64,000 nucleotides of DNA from Hydractinia symbiolongicarpus. Lineage: Eukaryota > Cnidaria > Hydrozoa > Anthoathecata > Hydractiniidae. The translations under genes and the position numbers were made by a program. The stretch spans positions 21,082,001 through 21,146,000 of the forward strand of contig NC_079876.1 of assembly GCF_029227915.1 (NCBI RefSeq), written 5' to 3'. The notes beneath the pieces are model-generated. The model worked only from the letters and a program-made list of their open reading frames with translations, was not told the origin of the DNA and made no database searches. This document shows positions 63,401-64,000 of this stretch, in pieces; the first letter of the stretch is position 1, and each line of letters starts with the position of its first letter.

Positions 63401-63910
63401 TTCATTTCTTCGTTCAGTCATTTATCCATTTATCCATTCATTCATTCATTCATTCATTCATTCATTCACTCATTTATCCATTCATTCATTCATTCATTCA
63501 TTCTGTCATTCATTCATTCATCAATTCATTCATTCATTCATTCATTCATTCATTCATTCACTCAATCATTCATTCATTCTGTCATTCATTCATTAAATCA
63601 TTCATTCATTTATTCAATCATTCATTCAATCATTCATTCTTTTATTCATTCATTCATTTATTCATTCATTCATTCATGCATTCGTACATTCATCCATTCA
63701 GTCATTCATTCATTCATTTATGCATTTATTCATTCCTTCATTATTTCACTCATTTATCCATTCAATCATTCATTCAATCATTCATTCAATCAATCATTCA
63801 ATCATTCATTCAATAATTCAATCATTCAATCATTCAATCATTCAATCATTCATTCAGTCATTTATCAATTAATTCATTCATCAATTCATTGATTCATTTA
63901 TTCATTTTTT
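63401..63910 (+). repeat. last forward TTCA tract
   Basis: No gene. TTCA words, module M at 63675 with an extra run of AATCATTC steps near 63,815-63,845, then CAGTCATTTATCAATTAATTC and TTGATTCATTTATTC, ending in a T6 run just before the strand switch. Confidence 0.92.
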
Positions 63911-64000
63911 CATGTGAATGAATGAATGAATTAATGAATAAATGAATAAATGAATAAATGAATTTATGAATTGATGAATGAATTAATTGATAAATGACTG
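63855..64000. repeat. inverted repeat and strand switch at 63,911-63,914
   Basis: After CATG at 63,911-63,914 the + strand changes from TTCA to TGAA repeat. Bases 63,966-64,000 are the exact reverse complement of 63,855-63,889 (35 bp). The inner arms match less well, since the right arm is about 30 bp longer. Read on the - strand, the last 90 bases are the end of a module M followed by the outer leader CATTCATTCACAT, cut where ATTTCTTC would follow. The two arms converge on the junction. It could be a true inversion or a fold-back artefact of assembly. Confidence 0.93.

Larger units (their letters stand above)
1440..63890 (+). repeat. module M, about 55-60 dispersed copies
   Basis: This word starts ATGCATTCGTACATTCATCC. 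In its full form it continues through CAGTC, TTATGC, CCTTCATTATTTCACTC, several AATC steps and CAGTCATTTATCAATTAATTC, usually into a short TTTATTCA run. Copies start near 1460, 2048, 3292, 5122, 5754, 7175, 7575, 8844, 9495, 9867, 10219, 11775, 13196, 13596, 14920, 15564, 15928, 16280, 18316, 19660, 20508, 21344, 22020, 22163, 23324, 23956, 25519, 26360, 27035, 27178, 28339, 28971, 30422, 31787, 32178, 33472, 34092, 35547, 36908, 37300, 38567, 39265, 40855, 41761, 44661, 45927, 46866, 48439, 49338, 50769, 52130, 52482, 53937, 56680, 57141, 57493, 58950, 61679, 62244 and 63675. Variants with a changed start lie near 53043, 55096, 58054 and 60104. Some copies lack CAGTC and run into other words. 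Positions were read by eye and may be off by a base or two. Confidence 0.85.
1..63910 (+). repeat. TTCA-derived hierarchical satellite array
   Basis: Almost every four-base step is TTCA or a one-base variant of it. The + strand is therefore T-rich, with C and A, and nearly without G. G appears only in recurrent landmark words such as CTGTC, CAGTC, TGTTC, CGTTC and ATGC. Most length differences between copies are multiples of 4 or 8, as expected for slippage in a tetramer array. TTCA lacks stop codons in all three forward frames, which explains the many long Phe/Ile/His/Ser reading frames. Its complement has TGA in every frame. Orientation is constant until 63,910. The array resembles human satellites 2 and 3 in design (a diverged simple repeat with higher-order units) but has a different founder length. 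Confidence 0.97.

Noticed and set aside
1808-63816. Many forward reading frames of 60-270 codons rich in Phe, Ile, His and Ser
   Set aside because: They are translations of TTCA variants, which have no stop codon in any forward frame. Overlapping frames read the same peptide, many begin with TTG only, and the frames end wherever TTAA, ATAA or TGA happens to occur. No domain, signal or codon pattern suggests selection.
63855-64000. Rho-independent terminator or transposon end at the terminal inverted repeat
   Set aside because: The arms are AT-rich satellite words with no GC-rich stem. The arms match because the repeat is inverted, not because of a defined hairpin element.
1-64000. Telomeric repeat
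   Set aside because: TTCA and TGAA are not TTAGGG-like, no G-rich strand exists, and the array is highly modular.
1-64000. tRNA, rRNA or other structured RNA genes
   Set aside because: No cloverleaf-type or rRNA-like sequence is visible. The only non-repeat sequence is the islands, which are AT-rich and without paired stems I could support.

Overview
The whole window is non-coding satellite DNA. From base 1 to about 63,910 the + strand is built from one tetranucleotide, TTCA, and its one-base variants (TTTA, TTAA, CTCA, GTCA, TTCG and others). At 63,911 the strand flips, and the last 90 bases are the same repeat in reverse complement. I find no protein gene, tRNA, rRNA, CRISPR array, operon or bacterial control element. 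A gene-free satellite of this size with several nested repeat levels points to a eukaryotic nuclear genome, and metazoan is my guess. The sequence does not let me name the species or the chromosomal position. The closest general comparison I know is human satellites 2 and 3, which derive from a diverged CATTC pentamer. Here the founder is a tetramer.

Layout. The repeat is organised at four levels. (1) Tetramers, with homogeneous runs of TTCA (longest about 17,195-17,732 and 11,026-11,482) and of the octamer TTTATTCA (longest 3,493-4,118). (2) Recurrent modules of roughly 100-250 bp, recognisable by rare G-containing landmarks. Module M starts ATGCATTCGTAC and module H starts ATGCATTCATCAAATC. 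(3) 27 copies of a mostly non-TTCA, AT-rich 'island', all in the same orientation. Thirteen are long (about 485 bp) and fourteen short (about 256 bp). A linked difference separates the classes: ATCGAATAC in every long copy and ATCGATAAC in every short one. (4) Kilobase tandem duplications: a 6.0-kb pair (about 5.5-17.7 kb), 1,344-bp units (17.7-20.8 kb), a 5.0-kb pair (about 19.9-29.8 kb), a higher-order series of 5.1, 7.5 and 7.7 kb (30,726-51,071), and a 5.0-kb pair with a third partial copy (about 52.1-62.9 kb). Many of the copies translate identically over long stretches, so they look recent.

The islands are the only part with a candidate function. Each carries a 14-bp imperfect dyad, ACACAAATTCGTGT. 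Long islands carry two further related copies, 300 bp and 399 bp downstream, and this spacing holds in 12 of 13 copies. This could be a recurrent protein-binding site in a structural satellite such as centromeric or heterochromatic DNA, but that is inference.

The forward reading frames are open only because TTCA contains no stop in any frame (it reads Phe-Ile-His-Ser endlessly), while its complement has TGA in every frame. They are therefore not annotated as genes. Nothing here forms a pathway or an operon.
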